Source: Ferirhizobium litorale (GTDB lineage Bacteria > Pseudomonadota > Alphaproteobacteria > Rhizobiales > Rhizobiaceae). Taken from it: 64,000 nucleotides of DNA. Below, one piece after another: positions 53,208 to 61,815 of this stretch; the stretch's first letter is position 1; each line of letters begins with the position of its first letter. The DNA lies in NCBI GenBank assembly GCA_030028905.1, contig JALDYZ010000002.1:248001-312000 (forward strand), given 5' to 3'. The position numbers and the translations under genes were made by a program. The notes beneath the pieces are model-generated. The model did no database searches. It was not told the DNA's origin and worked only from the letters and a program-made list of their open reading frames with translations.

Positions 53208-53999
53208 ATGGATCTTCAACTTGCGAACCAGACAGCGGTGGTCTCCGGCTCGACCGGAGGCATCGGCCTCGAAATTGCCCGCAGCCTCGCGATCGAAGGA
53301 GCCGATGTCGTGGTGTCGGGGCGCAGCGGGCCGAAGGTCGACGCCGCTATCGCAAGCATCAAGGAGTCCGGCGGTGCTTCGGTGCGCGGCGTCGTCGCCG
53401 ACGTCACCACGGAAGCCGGTGCAACTGCCCTGCTTGAAGCCGCCGGAACCGTGGACATCCTCGTGAACAACCTCGGCATCTACGAGAGCAAGGCCTTTGC
53501 CGATATTGCCGACGAGGACTGGATCCGCTTCTTCGACGTCAATGTCGTCAGCGGGGTAAGGCTTGCGCGTGCGGTGTTCCCGGGCATGCTTGAGCGAAAT
53601 TATGGCCGCATCATCTTCGTGTCGAGCGAGTCCGCCCTGTCCATCCCGAAGGACATGATTCACTACGCTGTCACCAAAACCGCGCAACTGACGATTGCCA
53701 GAGGCCTGGCCGAACTGACCAAGGGCACAAGGGTCACGGTCAATTCGGTCCTGCCGGGACCGACAAGATCGGAGGGCGTCGAAGACTTCCTCAAGAGCGT
53801 CGCCAGCAGTCCGGACGCACCGGCAAGCGAGATCGAGGCCGAATTCTTCGCGAAGTCCAGAGCAGCATCGCTGCTTCAACGGATGATCGAGCCGGGGGAA
53901 ATTGCAAGCCTCGTTACCTATCTCGCCAGCCCGCTGGCATCAGCCACCAATGGCGCTGCCGTCCGGGTCGAGGGTGGGTTGGTCGCGACCATTGCCTGA
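53208..53999 (+). CDS. SDR-family oxidoreductase 1
   Basis: A 263-residue short-chain dehydrogenase. It has the NAD(P) motif AVVSGSTGGIGLEIARSL, the NNLG strand in VDILVNNLGIYES, and catalytic Ser and Tyr-x3-Lys in IIFVSSESALSIPKDMIHYAVTKTAQ, in parts VSSESALSIP and IHYAVTKTAQL. It ends VRVEGGLVATIA, typical of the 3-oxoacyl-reductase-like branch. AGGAGG lies nine bases before the ATG. It follows tetR after 202 bases on the same strand and may belong to the same regulon. The substrate is unknown. Confidence 0.9.
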   Translation: MDLQLANQTAVVSGSTGGIGLEIARSLAIEGADVVVSGRSGPKVDAAIASIKESGGASVRGVVADVTTEAGATALLEAAGTVDILVNNLGIYESKAFADIADEDWIRFFDVNVVSGVRLARAVFPGMLERNYGRIIFVSSESALSIPKDMIHYAVTKTAQLTIARGLAELTKGTRVTVNSVLPGPTRSEGVEDFLKSVASSPDAPASEIEAEFFAKSRAASLLQRMIEPGEIASLVTYLASPLASATNGAAVRVEGGLVATIA

Positions 54000-54258
54000 G
54001 CGAGAGGCGACGGCGCTTCCGGGCTGCCGCATTCAAGTGCCCGAGACCATCCCCGGCGCTTGACTTTTCCGGCGATTGGGGCCACCTACGGCGCACGCGG
54101 AGCGCAGTCACGTCCGCGGATATCAACGGAGCCATCATCACGATGCCAAGCGACAGTAGCAGTCGATTGTCCTTGCCGTACGCGGCCTTCGTGCACTGAC
54201 CGACTCCTGTCGGGCTTGCCCGTCGGACGCTACGGCGGATCGACGGAAAGGCAAGCCC

Positions 54259-55635
54259 ATGAACATCAATCTCTTCCCCCTGCGGGCAGGTCATGCCGCG
54301 CGTTTCTTCAACGGCGACCAGTCCGGCCTCATCACGACGGCCGAGCGCGTCGAGCGGCTGAACACACTCGACATCTCCGAGGCCGCAGCAATTCTGGTCA
54401 CGCTGCCGCCGCAGAAAGCGGTGCGCATGCTCGGCCGCCCCGAACTCAGCAATGCCGCCGCGATCCTCTCAGCAATGCCGGTCGAGAATGCCGCGCGGCT
54501 ACTCAACGCTGCGTCGAACGACCAGGTGGCCGACCTCTTCCAGGAAATGGACGAGGAGGCCCGCGCCTGTCTGTTCGCCAAGCTGGACCGTGCCACCTCT
54601 CTCGCCGTCCAGCACCTGATGGGCTATCCGCCACGCACCGCCGGCAGCATCATGACGACAGAATTCGTCAGCGTGCCCGATACCTGGACGGTCGAGCAGA
54701 CGCTCGAGCACGTGCGCCAGGTCGAACGTTCGCGCGAAACGGTTTATGCCATCTACGTTCTGGATGCGGCGAGCCGCGCGCTGACCAGCGTCGTGACGTT
54801 GCGCCGCCTGATCAACGGCGTTCCCCACGAGTCTGTTCTCACGGTGGCACAAAGAGAAGAGGTTGTGCGTGCCGATCCGCTGATGCCCCAGGAAGACGTC
54901 GCCCGGCTGATCCGCAAGCACAATCTGCTTGCGCTGCCCGTCGTCGGCGAGGATGGCCACATGCTCGGCATCGTCACCGTCGATGACGTCATCGACACGA
55001 TGATCGCCGACCAGACCGAGGATGCCCAGAAGTTCGGCGGCATGGAAGCGCTCGGCAAGCCCTACATGGCGATCGGCTTCCTCGGCATGATCCGCAAGCG
55101 TGCAGGCTGGCTGAGCGCCCTCTTCTTAGGCGAGATGCTGACGGCAAGCGCCATGCAGCATTTCGAGGGAGAGCTGGAAAAGGCGATCGTTCTGACGCTG
55201 TTCGTGCCGTTGATCATGAGCTCGGGCGGCAACAGCGGCTCGCAGGCAACCTCGCTGATCATCCGCGCGCTGGCGCTTGGAGAACTCAAGCTTTCCGACT
55301 GGTGGCGGGTGCAATTGCGCGAGCTGCCGACCGGCATCGTGCTTGGTACGATCCTCGGCTTGGTCGGCTTTGCCCGCATCGCGCTGTGGCAGAGCCTGGG
55401 GTTGTTTGACTACGGCGAGCACTGGATGCTGGTTGGTCTCACCGTGTTTTGCGCGCTGATCGGCATCGTCACCTTCGGTTCGCTGGCCGGTTCGATCCTG
55501 CCGTTCATCCTGCAGAAGCTGCGGTTCGACCCGGCTAGCGCGTCTGCGCCTTTCGTCGCCACCCTGGTCGATGTCAGCGGGCTGGTGATCTACTTCTCGG
55601 TCGCGCTGGTGATCCTCAGCGGTACGCTGCTGTAA
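54259..55635 (+). CDS. mgtE: Magnesium transporter MgtE
   Basis: A 458-residue channel-type Mg transporter. The N-terminal superhelical domain (NTLDISEAAAILVTLPPQKA, FQEMDEEARACLFAKLD) senses Mg, then two CBS domains follow (GSIMTTEFVSVPDTWTVEQT; ADPLMPQEDVARLIRKHNLL). The membrane domain has GMIRKRAGWLSALFLGEMLT and the pore motif PLIMSSGGNSGSQATSLIIRAL. No M-box-type leader was recognised upstream. It ends 67 bases before the convergent ilvE gene, with a terminator between them. Confidence 0.96.
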   Translation: MNINLFPLRAGHAARFFNGDQSGLITTAERVERLNTLDISEAAAILVTLPPQKAVRMLGRPELSNAAAILSAMPVENAARLLNAASNDQVADLFQEMDEEARACLFAKLDRATSLAVQHLMGYPPRTAGSIMTTEFVSVPDTWTVEQTLEHVRQVERSRETVYAIYVLDAASRALTSVVTLRRLINGVPHESVLTVAQREEVVRADPLMPQEDVARLIRKHNLLALPVVGEDGHMLGIVTVDDVIDTMIADQTEDAQKFGGMEALGKPYMAIGFLGMIRKRAGWLSALFLGEMLTASAMQHFEGELEKAIVLTLFVPLIMSSGGNSGSQATSLIIRALALGELKLSDWWRVQLRELPTGIVLGTILGLVGFARIALWQSLGLFDYGEHWMLVGLTVFCALIGIVTFGSLAGSILPFILQKLRFDPASASAPFVATLVDVSGLVIYFSVALVILSGTLL

Positions 55636-55640
55636 CGGCG

Positions 55641-55674
55641 AAAAAAGAGGCCGGCGGGAGTTTTTCCGCCGGCC
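55641..55674 (-). terminator. Intrinsic terminator of ilvE, also facing mgtE
   Basis: A 9-bp stem GGCCGGCGG/CCGCCGGCC with an eight-base loop. On the minus strand it is followed by TCTTTTTT, a classic terminator for the leftward ilvE gene. On the plus strand it may also end mgtE, although no T-run follows on that side. Confidence 0.85.
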
Positions 55675-55702
55675 CCGACATTTTCAGGACTGAAAGTTTC
55701 GA

Positions 55703-56806
55703 TCAGACTCCGGCGAGCGGATGAACCCAAGCGTGCTTGTCGGAAGCCTTGCCGCGCTGGATGCCGACGAGGTCGTTGCGCAGCTTCTCGGTCAGGAAAC
55801 CCGTTTCGCCATTGCCGATCTTGAACTCGCCGCCCGCATGGCGGACCGTGCCGATGCCGGCAACCACCGCGGCTGTGCCGCAGGCGAACGCCTCGCGAAG
55901 CTTGCCGCTGGCCGCATCCGCCTTCCACTCGTCAAAGGAGTACGGGCGCTCGTTAACGGTGATGCCATTGTCGCGCGCCAGCGTGATCAGCGAATCGCGG
56001 GTGATGCCGGGCAGGATCGTGCCGGTGAGCGGCGGCGTGACGAGCGAACCGTCGTTCATCACGAAGAAGACGTTCATGCCGCCCAATTCCTCGACCCAGC
56101 GATGTTCGGCCGCATCGAGGAAGACAACCTGGTCGCAGCCGTGGCCGACCGCCTCCGCCTGGGCAATCAAGCTTGCCGCATAGTTGCCGCCGCACTTGGC
56201 CGCGCCGGTGCCGCCCTGGGCGGCGCGGGTGTAGGTTTCCGTCACCCAGAGCGTCACCGCCTTGGCGCCGCCCTTGAAATACGGGCCGACCGGCGACGCA
56301 ATGACGCAGAAAACGTATTCCCTGGCCGGGCGCACGCCGAGGAAGGTTTCGGCGGCAAACATGAACGGCCGCAGGTAAAGACTGCCCTCGCCCTTCGGGA
56401 TCCAGGCGCTGTCGATCCGCACCAGTTCCTCGACCGCCTGCATGAAGATGTCCTCGGGGAGCACAGGCATCGCCATGCGTTCGGCCGAGGCACCAAACCG
56501 GCGCGCGTTCTGTTCCGGCCTGAACAGCACCACCTTGTCGTCGGCAGTGCGGTATGCCTTCATGCCCTCGAAGATTTCCTGGGCGTAGTGAAGCACCGCG
56601 CTCGCCGGATCGACGGGGAAAGGCGCGCGCGCGGTGATTTCGGCGGAATGCCAGCCCTTGTCGGCAGACCAGCGGACCACGGCCATGTGATCGCTGAACA
56701 GCGTACCGAAGCCGAGGTTCTCGAACGCCTTTTCCCTCTCTGCTTGCGGCATGGGGTTGGCGTTCGGCCGGTGCTCGAATTTTACCTGCGCGGTTGCGGC
56801 TTGCAT
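55703..56806 (-). CDS. ilvE: Branched-chain amino acid aminotransferase
   Basis: A 367-residue fold-type IV PLP enzyme that makes leucine, isoleucine and valine from their keto acids. Motifs: FSDHMAVVRWSADKGWH, the GxxAY-type SAVLHYAQEIFEGMKAYR, WIPKGEGSLYLRPFMFAAE, and the PLP Lys in GGTGAAKCGGNYAASLIAQ. The C-terminal LGGMNVFFVMNDGSLVTPPL and GILPGITRDSLITLA are standard. The longer length (367 rather than about 310) places it with the class II (eukaryotic/actinobacterial-like) BCATs common in rhizobia. It lies 24 bases before the ETF-QO gene on the same strand. Confidence 0.95.
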   Translation of the reverse strand: MQAATAQVKFEHRPNANPMPQAEREKAFENLGFGTLFSDHMAVVRWSADKGWHSAEITARAPFPVDPASAVLHYAQEIFEGMKAYRTADDKVVLFRPEQNARRFGASAERMAMPVLPEDIFMQAVEELVRIDSAWIPKGEGSLYLRPFMFAAETFLGVRPAREYVFCVIASPVGPYFKGGAKAVTLWVTETYTRAAQGGTGAAKCGGNYAASLIAQAEAVGHGCDQVVFLDAAEHRWVEELGGMNVFFVMNDGSLVTPPLTGTILPGITRDSLITLARDNGITVNERPYSFDEWKADAASGKLREAFACGTAAVVAGIGTVRHAGGEFKIGNGETGFLTEKLRNDLVGIQRGKASDKHAWVHPLAGV

Positions 56807-56830
56807 TGGAGACTCACTTTTCGATGTGCA

Positions 56831-58495
56831 TCACATGTTCGGATACACCGGGCCCTCGCCGCCCTGCGGCGGGACCCAGTTGATGTTCTGGTTCGGGTCC
56901 TTGATATCGCATGTCTTGCAGTGAACGCAATTCTGCGCGTTGATGACAAAGACTTGCCTGCCGTCCTTTTCCACCCATTCATAGACGCCCGCCGGGCAGT
57001 ACCGGGTCGAGGGGCCGGCGAAGACGTCGTGCTCGGAACGCTTCTGTAGTTCCATGTCCCCGACCTGAAGGTGCACCGGCTGGTCCTCCTCGTGGTTGGT
57101 GTTCGACAGAAATACCGAGGAGAGGCGGTCGAAGGTGAGCACTCCGTCCGGCTTCGGATAGTCGATCGGCTTGTGCTTCGAAGCCGGCTCCAGCGAGGCG
57201 GCGTCGGTCTTGCCATGCTTCAGGGTGCCGAAGAAGGAAAAGCCGAAGAGCTGGTTGGTCCACATGTCGAGGCCGCCGAGCGCCACGCCGGCGGCGGTGC
57301 CGAACTTCGACCACAGCGGCTTGACGTTTCTGACCCGCTTCAGATCCTTGCCGATGTCGGTGGAACGCCATTCGTTCTCGATCTCGATCACTTCGTCATT
57401 GGCGCGGCCGGCTGCGATCGCCGCCGCCAGCTTGTCGGCGGCGAGCATGCCCGACAGCACCGCATTGTGGCTGCCCTTGATGCGCGGCACGTTGACGAAG
57501 CCCGCCGAACAGCCGATCAGCGCCCCGCCGGGGAAGGTGAGCTTCGGCACCGACTGGTATCCACCTTCGGTGATGGCGCGCGCCCCGTAGGAAAGCCGCT
57601 TGCCGCCCTCGAAGGTGCCGCGGATCGCCGGATGGGTCTTGAAGCGCTGGAACTCCTCGAAGGGATAGAGATAGGGGTTCTTGTAGTTGAGGTGGACGAC
57701 GAAACCGACCGCGACCAGATTGTCCTCGAGATGGTAGAGGAAGGAACCGCCGCCGGTCTTCATGTCGAGCGGCCAGCCAAACGAGTGCTGCACCAGGCCC
57801 TGCTTGTGGTTCTCCGGCTTGACCTCCCAGAGCTCCTTGATGCCGATGCCGAACTTGGCCGGATCGCGGCCTTCGCCGAGCTTGTAGCGGGCAATCAGAT
57901 GCTTGGCGAGCGAGCCGCGCACCCCCTCGCCGATCAGCGTGTACTTGCCGAGCAGCGCCATGCCGCGGGTGTAGTTCGGGCCGGGCTCGCCGTTCCTCTC
58001 GATGCCCATGTCGCCGGTGGCGACCCCGATGACTGCGCCCTCGTCGTTGTAGAGCACTTCGGCCGCGGCAAAGCCCGGATAGATTTCGACGCCGAGGGCT
58101 TCCGCCTTCTCGGCAAGCCACCGACAGACCAGCCCGAGCGAGACGATGTAGTTGCCGTGGTTGTTCATCAAGGGCGGCATGGCGAAGTTCGGCAAGCGGA
58201 TCGAGCCGGCGGGGCCAAGGAACAGGAACTGGTCGTCGGTCACTTCCGTCTTGAAGGGATGGCCTTCCTCCTCGCGCCAGCCCGGCAACAGCCGGTCGAT
58301 GCCGATCGGATCGACGACGGCGCCGGAGAGAATGTGCGCGCCGACTTCCGCTCCCTTTTCCAGCACGACCACGGTCAGGTCCGGATTGACCTGTTTCAAC
58401 CGGATCGCCGCCGAAAGGCCGGCCGGGCCCGCACCGACGATGACAACGTCGAATTCCATGCTCTCGCGCTCGGGCAAGTCGTGTGCTTCACTCAT
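56831..58495 (-). CDS. Electron transfer flavoprotein:ubiquinone oxidoreductase
   Basis: A 554-residue membrane-associated iron-sulfur flavoprotein that passes electrons from ETF to ubiquinone. FAD motif FDVVIVGAGPAGLSAAIRLK at the N-terminus, ubiquinone-binding region GWPLDMKTGGGSFLYHLED, and the C-terminal [4Fe-4S] ligands in CPAGVYEWVEKDG and NCVHCKTCDIKDPNQNINW. Length and C-terminus PVYPNM match the family. GGAGAGAG precedes the ATG. Divergent from a D-2-hydroxyacid dehydrogenase-like flavoprotein that probably feeds it through ETF; the glutaryl-CoA dehydrogenase elsewhere in the window does the same. Confidence 0.96.
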   Translation of the reverse strand: MSEAHDLPERESMEFDVVIVGAGPAGLSAAIRLKQVNPDLTVVVLEKGAEVGAHILSGAVVDPIGIDRLLPGWREEEGHPFKTEVTDDQFLFLGPAGSIRLPNFAMPPLMNNHGNYIVSLGLVCRWLAEKAEALGVEIYPGFAAAEVLYNDEGAVIGVATGDMGIERNGEPGPNYTRGMALLGKYTLIGEGVRGSLAKHLIARYKLGEGRDPAKFGIGIKELWEVKPENHKQGLVQHSFGWPLDMKTGGGSFLYHLEDNLVAVGFVVHLNYKNPYLYPFEEFQRFKTHPAIRGTFEGGKRLSYGARAITEGGYQSVPKLTFPGGALIGCSAGFVNVPRIKGSHNAVLSGMLAADKLAAAIAAGRANDEVIEIENEWRSTDIGKDLKRVRNVKPLWSKFGTAAGVALGGLDMWTNQLFGFSFFGTLKHGKTDAASLEPASKHKPIDYPKPDGVLTFDRLSSVFLSNTNHEEDQPVHLQVGDMELQKRSEHDVFAGPSTRYCPAGVYEWVEKDGRQVFVINAQNCVHCKTCDIKDPNQNINWVPPQGGEGPVYPNM

Positions 58496-58752
58496 ATTCT
58501 CTCTCCAATCGCCGGCATTCGCCGAAGCATTCCCCTTTTTGCGGCCCTATGTCTTTGTCAAAACCGACGTGAAATGTCGAGCCGGGATGCGACAGAGAAG
58601 GCAATATTTGCACATCTGTATAACAAGTTTCGGGTACACTTGTACCTGAATTCCGGATCAATGCCCGCGTTGCTTCGACGCATCTTGATTCCGGTGATCT
58701 TCGCAATTACCGATGCTTGCCTGCCGGCTACCCGGTGAAAGGATTTTCGACA

Positions 58753-60147
58753 ATGCCCCCTCCAGCCGAAACGCTTGCCGCCCGCCTCAAGGATATTGCC
58801 GCCGAAGTCGCGATCATCGGTCCGCAGGCGCTGGCCGAGCGCCACCCCGGCGAACATCCGGGCAATTTCGGCGCAGGCGTGATGGCGCTGCCGACCTCGA
58901 CCGAGATGGTTGCGGAAATCGTACGCTTCTGTGCCAGCGAGATGATCGGCGTCGTGCCCCAGGGCGGACGCACCGGCCTTGTCGGCGGCGGCATCAGCAC
59001 CCCCGGCGAACTCATCGTCTCGACGGAGAAGATGACGGAGATCGAACTGATCGATCCGGCAACGCGCATCGCCATCGTGCAGGCCGGCGTCACCCTGCAG
59101 GCATTGCAGGAGGCGGCGGCACCCTACGGGTTGACGCCGGGCATCGACCTTGCGGCGCGCGGCAGCGCCACGATCGCCGGCATGGTATCCACCAATGCCG
59201 GCGGCATCCTCGCCTTCCGCAACGGCGTCATGCGTCATCAGGTGCTCGGGCTGGAAGCGGTGCTGCCGGACGGAACAGTCTTTTCCGACCTGACGGAAGT
59301 GGTGAAGGTCAGCGCCGGACCGGACATGAAACAGATGTTCATCGGCGCCGAGGGCGCGCTCGGCATCGTCACGCGGATTGTGCTCAGGCTTGAAACCTTG
59401 AGAACCGCGCGGGCAACCGCACTCGTCGGCGTCAAGGACGCCGCTACGGCGCTGGCCGTCGTCGGGCATTTCAGGTCACAGCCCGCGTTGATGCTGGAAG
59501 GCGCCGAGCTGATGTGGGCGCAGTTCATCCGCGACAGCGCGTCGGTCCACGGCTTCGATCTCGGCTGGCTGGACGAGGGAACCGCAGCGGTCCTTTTGTT
59601 TGAAGTTTCGGCCGAGACCGCCGAACTCGCGGCGGAAACACTCGAAAGCGGCCTTGAAACGTTGTGGGAGGAACTCGGACTCGACGGCGGGATCGTCGCC
59701 CGGTCGCTCGACCAGTCACGCAAATTCTGGGAGTTGCGCGAGGATTCCGATTTCATCTACCGACTGCATCCGGGCGCGCCCTCCTTCGACGTCTCCATCC
59801 CCCCGGGCGAGCTCGATACTTATGTCGTGGCATTGGCCGCTCGGCTGCGCACGATCGATCCCGCCTGGGGCGCCTATGTCTACGGCCACATCGCCGACGG
59901 CAACCTGCACATCTCGGTCACCGGCGCGAATGAGCTCACGGATGCCGACAAGGAGCGAATCGAGGACGCTGTCTATGCCGGCATCCGCGGTCTCGGCGGC
60001 AGCTTTTCGGCCGAGCACGGCGCCGGCCTGGAAAAGCGCCGGGCCTATATCGCCTATGGCAATGCGGAGCGGCGCGCGCTGGCGCAGGCGCTCAAGCGCG
60101 CCATCGACCCCGACAATCTCTTCAATCGCGGCAAGGTGCCCTACTGA
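58753..60147 (+). CDS. FAD-linked D-2-hydroxyacid dehydrogenase (D-2-hydroxyglutarate/D-lactate/GlcD type)
   Basis: A 464-residue VAO-family flavoprotein. The FAD domain contains VVPQGGRTGLVGGGISTPGE, TPGIDLAARGSATIAGMVST and NAGGILAFRNGVMRHQVLG, and the C-terminal oxidase domain has GAYVYGHIADGNLHISVTG, the metal-binding His of GSFSAEHGAGLEKR and NLFNRGKVPY. These fit D-2-hydroxyglutarate dehydrogenase (D2HGDH/YdiJ-short), which uses ETF as electron acceptor. Start ATG preceded by GAAAGGAT. The ETF-QO gene is divergent 257 bases away, which supports ETF coupling. Confidence 0.83.
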   Translation: MPPPAETLAARLKDIAAEVAIIGPQALAERHPGEHPGNFGAGVMALPTSTEMVAEIVRFCASEMIGVVPQGGRTGLVGGGISTPGELIVSTEKMTEIELIDPATRIAIVQAGVTLQALQEAAAPYGLTPGIDLAARGSATIAGMVSTNAGGILAFRNGVMRHQVLGLEAVLPDGTVFSDLTEVVKVSAGPDMKQMFIGAEGALGIVTRIVLRLETLRTARATALVGVKDAATALAVVGHFRSQPALMLEGAELMWAQFIRDSASVHGFDLGWLDEGTAAVLLFEVSAETAELAAETLESGLETLWEELGLDGGIVARSLDQSRKFWELREDSDFIYRLHPGAPSFDVSIPPGELDTYVVALAARLRTIDPAWGAYVYGHIADGNLHISVTGANELTDADKERIEDAVYAGIRGLGGSFSAEHGAGLEKRRAYIAYGNAERRALAQALKRAIDPDNLFNRGKVPY

Positions 60148-60202
60148 CGGCAGGATCATCCCGTCCGGCGACACCGCATAAACACCAGAAAGGAAACCGA
60201 CC

Positions 60203-60991
60203 ATGGATCTCGGTATCAAGGGGAAACGCGCTTTGGTGCTCGCCTCATCGCGCGGGCTAGGTCACGGCATTGCCGTTGCGCTGGCGCGGGAAGGCGCCGA
60301 TGTACTTATGTGCGGGCGCAACGGCGAAAAGCTGGCCGCCAATTGCGACGCCATCAACAAGGAGGGCAAGGGCCGCGCCGAATGGGTCTGGGGCGATCTC
60401 GGCGATGCGGATTTCGTCGAGGCGATGGTCACCGCCGTCGACCAGAAGCTCGGGGGCATCGACATCCTCGTCAACAACACCGGTGGACCGACGCCGGGCA
60501 CCACCGAGGACATGACTGTCGACAAGCTGGATACCTACTTCCAGTCGATGGTGCTGAGGGTGATCACCCTGACGAACGCCTTCCTGCCGGCCATGAAGGA
60601 ACAGGGCTGGGGCCGCATCCTCACCGTCGCTTCTTCCGGCGTCATCGAGCCGATCCCGAACCTGGCGCTGTCCAACACGCTGCGCCCTGCGCTCGCCGGC
60701 TGGTCGAAGACGCTCGCCACCGAGGTCGCCCGTTTCGGCATTACCTCCAACATGCTGCTGCCCGGCAGCATTCTCACCGACCGGCTCGAGCAGCTCGACA
60801 GTGCCGCCGCCAAGCGCACCGGCAAGCCGATCGAGGAAATCCGCGTGCAGTCGGAAAAGGCGATTCCCGTCGGCCGCTATGGCCGGGTCGAAGAATTCGC
60901 GGCGACCGCCGCCTTCCTCTGCAGCCAGCCGGCGAGCTACGTGACCGGCAGCATGATCCGCTGCGACGGCGGCGCGGCGCGCTCCCTCTAG
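60203..60991 (+). CDS. SDR-family oxidoreductase 2
   Basis: A 262-residue short-chain dehydrogenase with KRALVLASSRGLGHGIAVALA (cofactor loop, where the usual TGxxxG is ASSRGLG), ILVNNTGGPTPG, and ILTVASSGVIEPIPNLALSN. The catalytic Tyr of the Y-x3-K motif is replaced: the segment reads ALSNTLRPALAGWSKTLA, with no Tyr four before the Lys. Members of this atypical group are annotated as 3-oxoacyl-reductase-like. It follows the D-2-hydroxyacid dehydrogenase after 55 bases and may be in the same operon. AGAAAGGA precedes the ATG. Confidence 0.85.
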   Translation: MDLGIKGKRALVLASSRGLGHGIAVALAREGADVLMCGRNGEKLAANCDAINKEGKGRAEWVWGDLGDADFVEAMVTAVDQKLGGIDILVNNTGGPTPGTTEDMTVDKLDTYFQSMVLRVITLTNAFLPAMKEQGWGRILTVASSGVIEPIPNLALSNTLRPALAGWSKTLATEVARFGITSNMLLPGSILTDRLEQLDSAAAKRTGKPIEEIRVQSEKAIPVGRYGRVEEFAATAAFLCSQPASYVTGSMIRCDGGAARSL

Positions 60992-61133
60992 GGCGTCGGC
61001 ACAGCCAAGGGGCTCATGATCGAACGATCCGGGCGGCACCGCAAGCTTGCGTCGCCGTTCGTCGTTGACATCGGGGATCATGAGCGCAAAAATGGTCTTG
61101 AAACGTCATTTGTCCAGCCAAGAGGTGCCCACG

Positions 61134-61604
61134 ATGACGATCGCCAAGAAACTTCAGGACTATGTCGAGAGCCAGGGTGTCTCCTACGACACCGTCTCTC
61201 ACCATCGCACCGCGACCACCAGCCAGACCGCGCAAGCCGCCCACGTTCCTGGTAGCAAGCTCGCCAAGTCCGTGGTCATCCACCATGAAACCGGCTATGT
61301 TCTGGCCGTTGTCCCGAGCACCCACCGGATAGATCTTTCGAGCCTGCAAACGACCCTGGACAAGCGCCTCGGCCTTGCCTCCGAGGATGAGGTCGCCCTG
61401 CTGTTCACCGATTGCGACGTCGGTGCGGCCCCGCCGGTCGGCGCCGCCTACGGCATCCCCGCGATCCTCGACGAGAGCTTCAAGGATGCCAACGACGTCT
61501 ATTTCGAGGGCGGTGACCACCGGACGCTGGTGCATGTCAGCGGACGGGATTTTCACCAGCTGATGAAGGACGCGCGGGTCGGCCACTTCAGCTACCGGCC
61601 ATAA
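61134..61604 (+). CDS. YbaK/EbsC-type aminoacyl-tRNA deacylase
   Basis: A 156-residue trans-editing domain protein that would hydrolyse mischarged tRNA such as Cys- or Ala-tRNA(Pro). It begins MTIAKKLQDYVESQGVSYDT and carries TAQAAHVPGSKLAKSVVIH with the catalytic-type Lys, LASEDEVALLFTDCDVGAAP and the C-terminal GGDHRTLVHVSGRDFHQLM. The ATG follows AAGAGGTG; an upstream extension from 61047 has no ribosome site. It stands alone between SDR 2 and the Hsp70-like gene. Confidence 0.85.
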   Translation: MTIAKKLQDYVESQGVSYDTVSHHRTATTSQTAQAAHVPGSKLAKSVVIHHETGYVLAVVPSTHRIDLSSLQTTLDKRLGLASEDEVALLFTDCDVGAAPPVGAAYGIPAILDESFKDANDVYFEGGDHRTLVHVSGRDFHQLMKDARVGHFSYRP

Positions 61605-61815
61605 GGCCCGTAGCACTCCACGCTCCAATGCATGGGCCGTCGGCGGCCTGAACGGCTGCCGGACCCGGCTGTTTGGAAGACCGGTCCGATAGGTCTTGCC
61701 TTTGCCTTCTTCCCGTGCCAATACGCGCCCTCCTTCGGGACCGGCATTGCCCGTCCCGTGAGCAGAGCATTCTCTCGACCTCACATTACAGACCGTTTTT
61801 TGAAAGGCTGCGCAT

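Noticed and set aside
53999-54258. Possible Mg-sensing leader (M-box) upstream of mgtE
   Set aside because: I could not find conserved M-box stems or a terminator/antiterminator pair. Some short hairpins exist but are common at this GC content.
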